From contig JALMQS010000225.1 in the NCBI GenBank assembly GCA_024734495.1, positions 8,430,754-8,494,753 of the forward strand: a DNA stretch of 64,000 nucleotides. Reading direction: 5' to 3'. Position numbers and translations under genes: made by a program. The notes under the pieces were generated by a model. The model worked only from the letters and a program-made list of their open reading frames with translations. It was not told the DNA's origin and made no database searches. This document shows, one piece after another, positions 31,352-43,529 of the stretch. Numbering within the stretch: position 1 is the stretch's first letter; the number at the start of each line of letters is the position of its first letter. The stretch is from Forficula auricularia. Taxonomy: Eukaryota > Arthropoda > Insecta > Dermaptera > Forficulidae.

Positions 31352-31505
31352 AGAAATGAAAGATTTAAAGAGTTGCTATAAACCTCAATATATTTTGAGT
31401 GTTAACCTAACTTCATAAGTACATAGACGTCTATGTACTCGTGAAGATGGGAAACAACTCGAAATATATTGAGGTTTATAGGAACTTTTTTAAATGTTAA
31501 ATTTC
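31352..31505. repeat. palindrome of PLE-like ends (AATATATTGAGG family)
   Basis: Arms of about 75 bp meet at AGACGTCT (31425-31432). The right arm reads GTACTCGTGAAGATGG...CTCGAAATATATTGAGG: a hammerhead-like order with the first core base changed (GTGAAGA). Confidence 0.75.
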
Positions 31506-32349
31506 TTTAAAACAACAAAAAACAAAAACTCCCCTTAAAGTAGTTGTTTTGAGACAATACTAGCAAAAAGTTAATGCTAGAGTATATAGAACAGACAATA
31601 AGAATCCATAATTCATAATCCCAAAACTTTTTGCTGTTTATGTACCACTACTAGCCAATCCTGTACTCGTTTGAAAAAAGCTTGTATATATTTTATCATA
31701 GAAATTTCCGATAAAGTACATTATAAAGGGAGATTTATAAAACAAAAAGTTCTTAAAAAAGCGATTTTTTTTTTTTTTTTTTTATAAATTTTATTAAACC
31801 AATTATTTTACATTAATTAATGTATACATTGTATTTTTGCTTCGATTCCGGAGATTACTTCTCCACCATCGAGTGTCCTTATTCATCTTTAGTCCTTGTT
31901 TTTAATAAGAGGAAAAATTTAATTAGATAAAAAAAACTCTTTTCCGATAATTATTTCAATTCCATTATTCCCCAATCAAGTCGATTGGTTTTAATTACCC
32001 CCTTCTCCATCCTTCCTCGGTCTTTAATAAGCGATTGAAAGCTGTTGCGACAATGGCTGAGGCGAAAAAACGTCAAAAAATTACTAAAGTTAATCCACTT
32101 TTTAGGTTAAATAAATGCGATGTTGCCAGATTGTTTTTAGGGTAAATTTTTCATTATTTATTCATTGTTATCTCAGAAACTGTGTTGTAACTATGAATTA
32201 AAATTTTCTTAAAAAATGTATTAATTATTGTTTAATGTTTGTTTAGTTTTTTTAACAATGGTAAGAAGAATTTCTTAATTATAATTTTATATGTATTTAA
32301 GCTTTCCGATATCCCGTATAGTGCAATGTACAAGGTTAGTTACTTTCTG
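31506..32349. other. spacer, no gene seen
   Basis: AT-rich with a T-run at 31767-31783. No gene recognised. Confidence 0.5.
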
Positions 32350-32396
32350 TACTTCCTGAAGATGGGTTGATAGCCCGAAATATATATATTGAAAAA
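32350..32396 (+). ncRNA. hammerhead ribozyme-like motif (AT-repeat stem III)
   Basis: CTGAAGA (32356-32362), unpaired T, GGG/CCC stem II (loop TTGATAG), GAA (32377-32379), self-complementary ATATATATAT, T, GAA, which can pair with the TTC before the core. Stem I is short, so activity is uncertain. Confidence 0.5.
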
Positions 32397-32613
32397 GAAA
32401 AAAAAAATTATATCTTTTAATTTTTTAATTTTAATGTGAAATAAGTCACCTAGTATCCTTAACTCATAGTAAATCAATATTAAATATAATATTTATTTAC
32501 TCTTATCTTTATGTTCAAGAGTCTGAAAAACTCTATCTTTGGAATTTAATATCTCCGGAACTATATTGTTCATCAATTTCGTTTTTCCACCAATCGCAGA
32601 AGTATTTAAATAA

Positions 32614-32990
32614 TAATCTGACTAAATTTCAAAAAAAATTCTAAGAAAACCCATATGGTGAAACAACTATCTTATTTATAAAAATAAATTATTAGTTATT
32701 TATTTTTTACATATATATTGTTGAATGTAGGTACCTATATAAATCTATACATACCTACCTATAATGAAAAAAATTTATTGATTGTGAATATGCATATAAT
32801 TAAAAACAAATAATCTGACTAAATTTCAAAAAAATCTAAGAAAACCCATATGGTGAAACAACTATCTTAATTATTTAAATAAATTTTTAGTTATTTATTT
32901 TTTACAAATAAATTGTTGAATGTAGGTATATAAATCTATAATACCTATAATAAAAAAATTTATTGATTGTGAATATATAATTAAAAACAA
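32614..32990 (+). repeat. imperfect tandem duplication, about 197 bp
   Basis: TAATCTGACTAAATTTCAAA begins at 32614 and again at 32811, each followed by AACCCATATGGTGAAACAAC and TTATTGATTGTGAATAT. The second copy is slightly shorter. Confidence 0.85.
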
Positions 32991-34141
32991 TCTTAAAACG
33001 TTTATTGGAATATCAAACGTTCCGGGATAAATTTTCCCCTTAACAACAATTTTTTTTTTTTTTAAATTTGAAAAAAAAGTTGATTTAAAAAAATATATAT
33101 AAAGCACCTCTTAATAAATTTTTTGAAACTAGAGCATATGTCAATTTCATCTACATTGTCTATTTTCAAAATATGCTTTATATTTCTTTTTTAAAACAGC
33201 CATTTTTTCATATTTGTAAAGGGAGAATCAATTCGGAGGAAAACGTTTGGTATTCCAATAAACGTTTTACGTTTATTTTTATTATAGATTTCTATTTATT
33301 TAAATCTATAATATAATCTCCAAGCTTATCTCACTTTTATTAAAAAAAATTCCAAGTATCCCTAGTCTCAGTGTTTTGAGCTTATATCATCTTTTACTGG
33401 AAAATAGCTCTCAAGCGAATTTTTTTATATAATTATTCATATCATACTATCTGCTGTATTTTTTTCTCTTTTTTTATGGAAAAAAATTTGAATACCGAGA
33501 TTTTTTTGGATTAAATAGAAAAAAAGAGGGAATGAATGGAAGCTAAGGAGCATATATGCTCCAATTGAGTGGTTTATTTCTAAAAATAAATAAATAAATA
33601 AATAAAAAAATAAAACTAAACTCGCTGCTTAATGATTTGAGTTGAAAGGTGAAGCGGAGGTAGCCAGGGGTGGAGAAAGTAAAGTGGAGAGCTGCTCCTT
33701 CATTCTATTATGTAGACGCTCCCACTCACTATATAGTAAAACTGGCTCTTAAACCTCGTCAGCCCTGGAGAACAAACAGCACTAAAGAGAGAAGGAGGGG
33801 GCGAAGTATGGGTGGGATTTAGGATGGGGGCCCACAAACACTCAAGAGCCCCCCCCCCCCCAATGTTTTCCGTTCTATTATAATTCCATGGAGGATGCTG
33901 GAGGAGACCTGGCTCTTGCTGGAAAGATAATTTGGCAATCGTGCAGGAATGAAAAGGTGATTTCGTCTTCCTCCTACCTGATTCGTCAACAACTCTTTTC
34001 ACAATGCATCTTTATCACTTTGACATTTAAGATATTACCGAGGGATTAGAGCGAGGTGAGATGTTACACAAAGATCTGGGCTCACCCAGAAAGAGTTTTT
34101 TTTTTATTGAAAAATTAATTATCACTAGGGAATGTAAGTAT
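32991..34141. other. AT-rich DNA, GC-richer island at about 33640-33990
   Basis: The island includes a C-run (33849-33859) and GAGGATGCTGGAGGAGACCT. No repeat ends and no recognisable protein. Confidence 0.45.
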
Positions 34142-34411
34142 TTATTAAGAAACGGATTTATTTTATTTAGGGACAAATCTAAGATTTTAATAGAAATATT
34201 TTTACATTGCATATCAGAGGGCTTCGTCCCCTCAGGAATATGTTGCATTTCGGAGAGAGATTTGTCTTAAGGGTTTGGCTAAATGCCCGGTAAGCAAATT
34301 AGCGCTTGGGTTAGATTTCTGAGGTGACAAAACCTTCTGATAAGCAATGTAAAAATATTTCTACTAAAATCTCAGATTTGTCCCTAAATAAAATAAATTC
34401 GTTTCTTAATA
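34142..34411 (+). repeat. tRNA-like domain on a 92-bp hairpin, copy 2
   Basis: The left arm (34142-34233, TTATTAAGAAACGGATTTAT ...) and right arm (34319-34411, ... AATAAATTCGTTTCTTAATA) are inverted repeats. The apex (34234-34318) resembles the tRNA-like core of copy 1: GTCTTAAGGGTTTGGCTAAA, TGCCCGGTAAGC, GCGCTTGGGTTAGATTTC. The B box is degenerate. Arm segments CTAAGATTTTAATAGA and CATATCAGAGGGCTTCGTCC parallel copy 1. Confidence 0.7.
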
Positions 34412-36324
34412 TTATTGTGGTTAAATAACCTGGGTTGAATTTTGAAAAATTCCATCTTTTTTCAAAAAAAGAGACTCACAAAAAGATGCTTAAATCATTA
34501 CATTAATTATGTAAGTATTTATGTCTAAATATATTTCATGTTTAGTAAATTGTAATGTCATTTAAAAACCACCTCATAACCTGAAATATTACAACAATGA
34601 TGCACAGATTTTCCTCGATTTCTTAAAATTCAGAATTTTACTGGAATATTGCAGTAAGATTTATCATCAATCTATATTAACCGATAAATTCATAGGCTAT
34701 AATAGACTTAATATCCTTCTGTTGCATATGCAAGTGAAATCTGCCGTTATAATTGATATCTCCGTACCTCTGAGACGTAACATCAAAAAAACAGAGACGG
34801 AGAAGAAATAAAGTTTCAAGAACTAAAATTATTGGATAAAAAATACTTGGTAGGTTTCACATTAAGATATAAAAAATAAAACGAATTTATTTTTTGAGAA
34901 TTCGAGAGAAATTATTTTTCTCGCTCAGATCTGATGACCTTTTGTTATTTGAATTTTTGTTGTTTAAAATTTCGATCATTTCTAAAATTAATCATTTTTT
35001 TTTTAATCAGTCCTATATCTAAAATTATGTGAATAGAAAAGTCAAAATTGTGTTCCAGATTTGTTGAATGGTTAGCATGGTAGATTCGGAATTTTTTTGT
35101 TTTCAAATTCCTCACGAATCTAATGCGCTTCTATATATTTAGTCATGAGTATAAAAAATTTTCGGGCACTGAACAAAGATTCTTTTCTACTTTTTAGTGC
35201 ATTTTGAAATAAAAACGCGTTTTTTTTATTTATTTATTTGATTTAGTATATTTTTATTTTTCGTTTCGATTTCCGTGTTGAACGAGTTAAGTTTATTTTT
35301 TTCCCAGAAATAACTAATCGATTTGAGAATAAATGCTGCTTACCTGACTACGTTTGCCAGCCATTCATCCCCTTTTATTTATTCCAATAAAATCTCGACA
35401 TTCAGACATTTTTACCATTAAAAAAAAAGCAGCATGTGTATGCATGGTATAAAGAGCTTTGAGTCCACTTTCTATACCAAGATTCTTGTTCTCGGTTTCA
35501 GAGAAATATTCATCCCCTTTCAATGTAGCTGAACTGGTGAATTAAAAATCCACATTCATTATCCCCCCCTTCGACGAAATATTTTAATCTTCTTTGTTAC
35601 GACCATAAATATTATTCCTATTTTCATCTAATTGCGTTAGCTATTGGTATGATTTATTACTTTAAGCTTAAAGAATAACACCAATACATATTTCGAAAGG
35701 GGTTGAGGGTTAAAGTAGAATATTACAAATTTCACCCAGATTGAAAATATATAATTTATTTTTTCTTAAACTGTATGATTTATTGTTGGTTGTTTATTGA
35801 GTATCTGTGGTGGTGCGTAACTGTTTTCAGAGGGAGAATAAGGGTTCGAAAATTTAGTAAAAATAAAATTTTTGGAGAAATTTTCTTATATGATTATAAG
35901 ATAGATAGATAGATAACCTTTAACAAAATACTCAATATTAGTACTCTAAGCTGAGGTGGAACTAAAATCTCGCAATGAGGGATTCCCGAAGTCAGAAGTG
36001 ACCCTAATTTTTTGAATTTATTTTTTATTTTTATTAAAAATGTCCCTGATTTAAATAGAATAGAAATACACTGACAAAAAACAACATAATTTTTGTTCAG
36101 ACTTTGCATAGACTATATATAAATTATCCCTAGTCGCACAATGTTTCAAACTATATAGTAACTATATAGGCATAGGAATGCTTTGCTGGGAGGTCGAAAA
36201 TTTGTTATTCCACCTTTAACTAATAGGTATATGTAAAAGAAAGTAAAGTGGAAGAAAAACTAACAATTTTGGGACGGTAGGCTTTTGAGAAATTTTTAAC
36301 ATTTAGGAATTTGTTATAGAATAT
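34412..36324. other. AT-rich DNA with a possible old SINE (35060-35180)
   Basis: GAATGGTTAGCATGGTAGAT and GTTTTCAAATTCC near 35070-35115 look like degraded A and B boxes. A GATA tract lies at 35901-35913. No gene seen. Confidence 0.4.
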
Positions 36325-36548
36325 CGATGGTGAAGGTTCCCAACCTCCTATGTCAATTTTTGAGGTTTTTCAATTATTTTCCCTAAATGTCAATTAAGGT
36401 GTTCAAACTCCTATGTTGTTGTTTTATCAATTGAGCGGTAAATATTAGCACTACCACCTATGTCAAATCATTTGTAAAACCTATTTAAAATATAGTTTTA
36501 ATGCCCTTGGCTATTTTGACATAGAAGGTTGTGAACCTTCACTATCGA
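36325..36548. mobile_element. short inverted-repeat element
   Basis: TATCGATGGTGAAGGTTCCC then AACCTCCTATGTCA is mirrored at the right by TGACATAGAAGGTTGTGAAC then CTTCACTATCGATA. No coding content. Target duplication not resolved. Confidence 0.65.
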
Positions 36549-36906
36549 TATGGACAAATGGACATTTATGAAAATACATATAAATCTAAAAATAGCACAC
36601 GGCTTCAAACATATTAAAACAAATTTGTATATCGAATTTTAGCTCATTAGCTATACTCATTTATTAGCTCTCTATATAATGTTTGTTTGTTTGTTTGTTT
36701 TGTTTTGGGATTTTCTGAATACAAACATTTTGAAACAAGAATGAACGTTCAACAAAATTTTACTTGATTTATTCTGGGCGACAAAATTCTGATAGATATG
36801 CAGAAAAAAAGAATGCTTTTAACTTTTTGCTAATGTTTCAGAGATATAAAAAGAGAAATAAAATTTAAAAAAATGTCATTTCGCACTTATGGTATTGGCC
36901 AAAGAT

Positions 36907-37733
36907 ATTTATTTATTTATTTAAATTTAAATGTATTTACATACATATATATTACGTTATAATACATAATTACAATTAAGTTCTTCTAACTTAACTTCTA
37001 ATGTCTATGTAACATTTTTTAATTATCACTAATATGATTCCTTAATTTTATTTTAAATAAAGTTAAATTAGTTGAATTTTTTACATCAGAGGACAGAGAA
37101 TTGAATTCCTCAAGCTCTCTAAAATACAGTGAGTTTTTCGTCAATTCTTTATTTATCTTATGTACATATATCCTATCATTATAACTGGTATAATGTTCAT
37201 GCATTTCATTTACTATTGTGAATTCTAAATACTGTGGTAATTCCCTGTGATACAATTTGTAGACAAAGCTCATTGTTTGTAAGTACAGGAAATCACTTAC
37301 ATTCAAAAAACCTAGGCATTCCAGAATGGTTCTAATTGGTGTATATCTATCACATTTCAAAATAGTTCTCAGACACTTATTTTGTAGTAACTGTAGCTCA
37401 TTTATATTATTTTTTGTACCAAATTATAAGATTGTTGGACAATAGTAAAAATTGGGATTAATTATGCTCTTATAAACTGCAATTCTATTATTCATATTTA
37501 AGTTATTGCTTATTCTATTAAAATAATTAACTTTTCCATTTAAACTTCTAATTAGTTCATTAAAATGCATTTTAAAATTCAACCTGTCATCAACAATAAC
37601 ACCAAGATACCTTATAGAGTCGACATATTCCAGTTTTACACCACTCAGCCAAATCGGAGATATGCTTTCCCCACTAGCACCCATTATCATTACTTTTGAC
37701 TTTGCACAATTTATTATAAGTTTGTTGACTTAA
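36907..37733 (-). pseudogene. LINE reverse transcriptase C-terminal relic
   Basis: Non-LTR retrotransposons copy themselves with a reverse transcriptase. This copy is 5'-truncated. In one frame it reads NKLIINCAKSKVMIMGAS, then RYLGVIVDDRLNFKMHF (the thumb region after the polymerase core). After an in-frame TAA at 37424-37426 it continues in the same frame with LQNKCLRTIL-type sequence, SFVYKLYHRELPQYL and the final LRNHISDN. The polymerase YADD part is missing. The 3' end after the stop runs into TATTTATTTATTTA repeats, a likely LINE tail. A Jockey/CR1-like clade is plausible but not certain. Confidence 0.85.
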
Positions 37734-38984
37734 GATTCAGGGGACCAAAAAACGGGTATTTCTGATAAAAAATTTTAAATTCAATTTTTATTATTTTTAT
37801 TTATTCAAGGTTAAACTCATACTTATGACGGTCCTACTACGGTCTAGAATGGGATGAGAAATTCTTCATTCGGACTGAAAAAATCTCTAAGAAAAATCAA
37901 TGAGATTGTCTTCTGCTTAATCTAAAATATTATAGATAAGTTTGCATACATGTCATTTATGACAATTAGATTAAATATCCATCATGATTCATAAGCTACA
38001 TATTTTCGAGAATTACTACTTTCTGATTTCTCTAAAATCTCTTCCAAGTTTGAACCTTTCTTGTTAAATATAATTTCCCTGAAGCCTCAAAAATGTAAAA
38101 ATAAATAATTTAATTTAAAATGAATTACTAAAAAAGCAACATGGAGAAATAAAATAAAATTTGATACATAAATATTTATTTTATTTTGTTAAACATTTCA
38201 CCTTTATGATATTAGGCTCATTATTCACATTCACAGGTAATGTCCAAATAGCCAAAACAATTTTAGAAAATAATAGACTATTGGCAAAATGGCAAACATT
38301 ACAGCTTTAAATTGTTCTGGAAAAAGAATAAAGTAAATCGCTACCCCTTCCCGTAGTAACAACATCTCATTTCAGCTCTAGTACAATTTACTTTTATGAA
38401 GGTGACTAACATAATTGTATTTATTTGATTGGTGTTCAAATGAAAATATTCCATTGTATGGTTTTATGTTCTGAATGGTGAGAGCTTCTACTCAAAAATA
38501 CAATTTTCTATTTAGTAAGAGAATCAGAGTTGGTGTCTTTTAAAAATAAATGGAAATCCCTCGCCTGGTTCAATTATCGCTCTACCGAATATTTGTTCAA
38601 AGTAAAATATATGTATGGTGTGTGCACCATACTCGTTCTCTTATAAATCCCTTTAATTGAGATAATATTACTGGAATGACACATGCTGGCTGCAGTATAA
38701 TGTATAATCATAAACATCAACTTACTGCAATTTTCAAATTATTCAGCAGGAAAAATTAAATTTAATTAATTCAAAAATTCCCAATTTATGTTTTGCTTAT
38801 TTGTGTATAGAAATCTCTAGAACCTGAAAAAATATTGTTTTCAAGCATGAATAAATTTTTTAAAATTTGATTTACTTTAAAATAATAGTTGAGAAAGCCC
38901 TAAAGTTGGTAATATTAAGTAATTCTTGTACCTGCCGGTGTTCAGAAGTAGGTTTTCTTGAAAATATGAAAAAATGTACTAGAT
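37734..38984. other. spacer with a PLE-like end fragment (about 37885-37980)
   Basis: AAAAATCAATGAGATTGTCT then TCTGCTTAATC matches the AATCAATGA-ATTGTCCT family. Otherwise AT-rich with no gene seen. Confidence 0.45.
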
Positions 38985-39245
38985 AAAGGAGGCAACAGCC
39001 AAAGATGGAATCACTGGGTTCAATAAAACACCTATAATAAGACGTTTCGGTCTGAATTTTATTTGGCCATCTTCAGTCAATTAGAAGTTATACACAAAAT
39101 GCGGTACACATATGTGATCGAACCAAGCCTTGTCATAAATAAAAAAAATTTTAGCTTCATGTGAATTTATAACGTGCCTGTACCCAAAAGTTTCAGAATA
39201 CCTCCTCCTTCATCTAGTACAGTTTCATCACAGCCACGAACTCTA
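38985..39245 (-). repeat. PLE-like 3' end, single copy
   Basis: Matches one arm of the palindrome at 41027-41490 throughout (for example CAAAGATGGAATCACTGGGT, TTCATGTGAATTTATAACGT). It contains a hammerhead-like motif (39030-39082). Confidence 0.75.
39030..39082 (-). ncRNA. hammerhead ribozyme-like motif
   Basis: Minus strand: CTGAAGA, unpaired T, GGCC...GACC stem II (one pair weakened relative to the 41-kb copies), GAA, ACGT, C, then TTATTATAGG. Stem I with the preceding CTAATTGA is interrupted. Confidence 0.5.
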
Positions 39246-41026
39246 ACAATATGAAAAAATTCCACAAATTCTTTCATTCTCTCCTTATCATCAAAAAATA
39301 AGAACGAATTTGATATTTCAAGTATTTTGGAAGATATAAGATACAAGACACTCTATGCTAGTTCGACTAGCACTTGACCTGCTTATTCTGTCTAGATTAT
39401 GCAATAAATTAGAAGAAGCTCGTTCAAAGGTCGATCTTGTGTTAATTATTTGTAATTGCAAAAAAAGAATTAATTAGATTTTCGAATTACTAACTTGAGA
39501 ACTTCCGGTTGAAAATGTAGAAAATCCGAAAAGAATCGATTTGTTATATTATGAGGATATATGGAAAGCTTATAATAGCTAATAAGCTAATATTGGGCAA
39601 AAAAAATTAGTAATCTACCTACATTTAATTCAGTTTCAGTTTTCGAGCTCAAACCATTTCATTACCGAAAAATTACCAAATCGCCAAAAATTGCAGAGAG
39701 TGATTCATTATTAAGTATAAGATCTCATTTTTTGAATGTAATATCTATGAAATAATGTTATTGACAATTTCCAAAAAATTAGACTAATTAACTACTGAAT
39801 ATGGCCTATAAGTGATGACTGAAGCTGTTTAGTGAATGAAAATCAATCAAATAGAATAATTAACTAAATTATTGTAATTATTTGAGGCGTTCAAAAGCAG
39901 AGTGGACCATCCCAATTTTGGGTTTTTATGAGAAATCCAGCAGAATAGAGGTAAATGTTCCAGTTAAAATGGTACCTGTCCTGTAATCTAGAAGGACGTT
40001 TAAAAACTAAATTTGAACCACTCTGTCTATTTAGTTTTATCAAAAACCTACTTGGTTATAGAGATTTATCAGCGAAAATGAGATTTGTGGGTTGGTCCAA
40101 TCTGCTTTTGAACGCTTCATTTCATTCTGGCTTATAGTTCTAAAAAATTCAAGAGTGTTTAATCAGTTGAGTTTTGGAAGAATTATTTAATAAATATTTA
40201 ATAATGACATTATTTGTCTGTCAATTTCGCCTCCACCTGAAAAGTTCCAATGAAATAGAGGACTTTTGTGCCTGTCATTAATGACTTCTAAAATGCTTGA
40301 TTATTAATGATTTATCCAAAATTAAGAATCAATATGTACAGTGTCTATTCTAAAGGGAAAATAATATCTCAACAAAAATAATATTTAATTGTAAGACAAA
40401 ATTATGTTTATCTATAATAGCAGAAAGTATTATATTATTATTATTATAAAATGCTTAAGCTCATCTCTTTTTGAAGTTTGACTGTTATCACATTAAATAA
40501 TCAAATAAGCCAACTTAGGGATGATTTATAGAACCACTATAAATATTTTATATTCGATATTGTTGGTTTATTTCAAGTTGATATGATGATGATGATAATT
40601 GATAACTTTGATTTATTACTTTGAGGCCTGATAATATACGAAAATATAAATCTTCTTGGTTTAATCACAATAATATGTGAACACTTTGAAGCGAGGACGA
40701 GGAGGGTGAAATGAGGGGCGAGGAAGTAAAAAAGGGATATAAAAGTGTATCAGCTGAGAATTGTATTATAATGAAATAGTATGTTTAGCAAAAGAGAAAA
40801 GTATTATAATTTGAGAAAAAATGTGTAGAGATCTTTTAGTTTATAGTAAATATAAGGTGAGGACCAGAAAAGTATACATTTTGATAAAAAATTTTTTTTA
40901 TTTTTTGCACTCTCTCTCAAGAGAAAATATATTTCGGAAATTCGCCCAAATGAAAATTTTTTCAATATAAGAATAAAAATTAATTTCTCAAAATATTATA
41001 ATATAATAATATTGTTAGAGCTCGTG
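39246..41026. other. AT-rich spacer, no gene seen
   Basis: No recognisable coding sequence or paired repeats in 1.8 kb. Confidence 0.45.
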
Positions 41027-41099
41027 GCTGTGATGAAACTGTACTAGATGAAGGAGGAGGTATCAGGCAAAGATGGAATCACTGGGTTCAATAAAACAC

Positions 41100-41150
41100 C
41101 TTTAATAAGACGTTTCGGCCTGAATTTTATTTGGCCATCTTCAGTCAATT
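41100..41150 (-). ncRNA. hammerhead ribozyme-like motif (left arm)
   Basis: Minus strand CTGAAGA (41144-41138), unpaired T, GGCC/GGCC stem II, GAA, ACGT, C (41109), TTATTAAAGG. Confidence 0.55.
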
Positions 41151-41377
41151 AGAGTTATACACAAAATGCGGTATACATATGTGATCGAACCAAGCCTTGT
41201 CAAATATACAAAAAATTTTTAGCTTCATGTGAATTTATAACGTGGCTGGACCCAAAAGTTTTACTCTTTCATTCTGAAACTTTTGGGTCCAGGAACGTTA
41301 TAAATTCACATGAAGCTAAATTTTTTTTTATTTTTGACAAAGCTCATATGTGTACCGCATTTTGTGTATAACTCCTA

Positions 41378-41428
41378 AAATTGACTGAAGATGGCCAAAT
41401 AAAATTCAGGCCGAAACGTCTTATTAAA
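41378..41428 (+). ncRNA. hammerhead ribozyme-like motif (right arm)
   Basis: CTGAAGA (41385-41391), unpaired T, stem II GGCC (41393-41396) with GGCC (41409-41412), GAA (41413-41415), ACGT, C at 41420, TTATTAAAGG. Stem I with the upstream CCTAAAATTGA is imperfect. Confidence 0.55.
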
Positions 41429-41490
41429 GGTGTTTTATTGAACCCATTGATTCCATCTTTGGCTGATACCTCCTCCTTCATCTAGTATAA

Positions 41491-42904
41491 TATAGTAATA
41501 TATTTTATATAGTATTTCATAAAGATGAAAATAAATAGGTATAGCTTCGTCTGAATGCTTCGAAATAATTTAATTTTTGTAGGCCCTTTCAAGAAAAAAA
41601 ATTAATTGAAAGATGAAAAATATTTCAAATTTGGTTGAAAAATAAAATGTGATTTATCAAGATAATATTCTTATTTTTAATAGAGTATTTCATATAGATA
41701 TATGGTAAATAAATATAATTTCGCCTAAATAGCTCGAAAAAATGTTCATTTTGCAACCCTTCTTAGAAGAAGAAATTTAACAAAAAAATGTATTACTATA
41801 AGCAAGCTATGACTTGTCTATAGTTACTATTAGTTATTTGAGATTTTATATATTGGGAGTCCTTAGAAATGGATTAGTCCAAAGATTCTCGAATCATCTT
41901 TATTTATTCCTTTTTTATATTATTACTATTTTAATAGTTTCTCAGCGAGAACAATTTTTATTCGACTAAAACAAGTCTGAGCTTGTCTTTGACATGCTTG
42001 AACTAGAAGATATACCAGGCAGGGGCTTCAATCAGTGCCCTTTTAGGAAAAATAATTCATTTTAATTGCCCCTTGAAACTATGCAACCATTTTAGTTAAT
42101 TTGAAAATTTAAAGATCCTCCTGAAATTCTGAACTGGTCCTTATATTTTTATGAAAATACTCTAAATGATTCAAAATTTATTCATCCACAGCATCCATGG
42201 ACCGCACGCCACTGATATAATATATATAGGCCTTGATTGGTTATAGCTAATGAGCTGAAATCTGGCACGCTATCTATTGATAACTGCTCATTTATTGAAA
42301 GTTTCAACACTCTAGATCAAATTGTTCTCTTTAATAAAACTATCAGGCACACTTAACATAAGTTTATTTACACTTAAAAGACCTGATTTGATTTTGGTTG
42401 AAATAGAATATTACTTAAAGGAAGCTTACTTTAGAAGTTTTTTCTTTGAAATAATTAATATATAGATATTAACATTTTCACCATGTTCACATCATAAATC
42501 TTTTTTATCTTGTTTATTCATGGTTTTAAGGATCTGAATTTTTTTACAATTCAAAAAAATGATATTGTTATTCGAAAAGTTCAACTCAATCTGAATAATT
42601 TTTTTTTCATCTGTATGACATATAAAAAATAATATTATCAACATAATCTGGAGATTTAGGAATATTTGAAATTTTTTTGAAAATTTTAAAGTCTTAAAAT
42701 CTTGAAAAAAATTATTTATTCATTTTTTATCTCCCATGTATCTTTATTCTAATTACATTTTTTAGTCCACTTTTTTTGGAAAATAGAAAAAATTAAAATT
42801 AGGCCTACTTTTATCAAATCCTAATATTTTTTATTTTTAAGCCAATATATTATATAAAATGAAGGACCTACTATATTTCAAAAACATGTTTTTTTAAGTG
42901 GATT
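41491..42904. other. AT-rich spacer, no gene seen
   Basis: No recognisable coding sequence or paired repeats. Confidence 0.45.
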
Positions 42905-42964
42905 TTTGATGAGGCAGTTCAAAGTTCAAAAAATGGAGATAATTTTAAGTATCTTTTTTATTCA

Positions 42965-43010
42965 AAACCGACGTTTCGGAGGTTTATTCCCACCTCCGGG
43001 GTTTTCAAAG
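42965..43010 (-). other. broken hammerhead-like motif
   Basis: Minus strand AAAACCCC-GGAGG...CCTCC-GAAACGTC-GGTTTT keeps stem I, stem II and the 3' core but has lost the CTGANGA segment through a deletion. Confidence 0.6.
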
Positions 43011-43085
43011 ATCAGTGAAGGAAATCCAATGTGATATTTTCCTCTGACTCTTCTCTCAGTGGCAGTAATAATAATATACAGTATT

Positions 43086-43370
43086 AAATTGAAAGTTTTT
43101 GCCGAGAGTAGTAGAATTTTTATATATTGAAAGAGACAATAAAAGAGTGTGTCTTCTGCTGGAATTATAAATTTTATTTATTTATAACGAGACTATAGTT
43201 TCGAGGGCTTTGCCCTCTTCATCAGTCTATTACAATGTATTCACAGGAATTAATTTATGAATGAAAGTTTAAAATCTTTCATGTGGTTAGGTTAACTATA
43301 GTCTCGTTATAAATAAATAAAATTTATAATTCCAGCAGAAGACACACTCTTTTATTGTCTCCTTCAATAT
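43086..43370 (-). mobile_element. short PLE copy with inverted terminal parts
   Basis: It starts TTGAAAGTTTTTGCCGAGAG and ends CTCCTTCAATAT, the same ends as the PLE insertion at 48538-49514. ACAGTATT flanks it (43078-43085 and 43371-43378). Internally GAAAGAGACAATAAAAGAGT...CTATAG and its inverted copy face each other. No protein frame remains. Confidence 0.85.
43183..43232 (-). ncRNA. hammerhead ribozyme-like motif (ACTATAGT stem III family)
   Basis: Minus strand: GACTGATGA (core CTGATGA at 43225-43219), unpaired A, a strong stem II GAGGGC/GCCCTC with loop AAA, GAA, the 8-nt self-complementary ACTATAGT, C (43191), TCG. The best stem II and longest stem III of all copies. Confidence 0.6.
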
Positions 43371-43458
43371 ACAGTATTTCATTACCAGAAGAATTTAGTG
43401 TACACTGAGAGAGGAGACAGAGGGAAATGTCACAATGTATTTCCTTCACTGAACTTTC

Positions 43459-43505
43459 AAAACCCTGAAGAAGACGTCGAAACGTCGGTTTTGAATAAAA
43501 AAAAA
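43459..43505 (+). other. hammerhead-like motif with collapsed stem II
   Basis: AAAACC, CTGAAGA (43465-43471), AGACGTC, GAA, ACGT, C, GGTTTT. Stem I is a perfect six base pairs, but stem II has no room for a loop, so this copy should be inactive. Confidence 0.55.
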
Positions 43506-43529
43506 TATTTATAATTATCTCACTTTTTA

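Larger units (their letters stand above)
41027..41490. repeat. tail-to-tail palindrome of PLE-like 3' ends, arms about 215 bp
   Basis: Left arm 41040-41263 and right arm 41277-41490 are inverted around about 41270 (ACTCTTTCATTCTG). The outer ends read TACTAGATGAAGGAGGAGGT and its complement. Both arms hold a complete hammerhead-like core. Confidence 0.88.
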
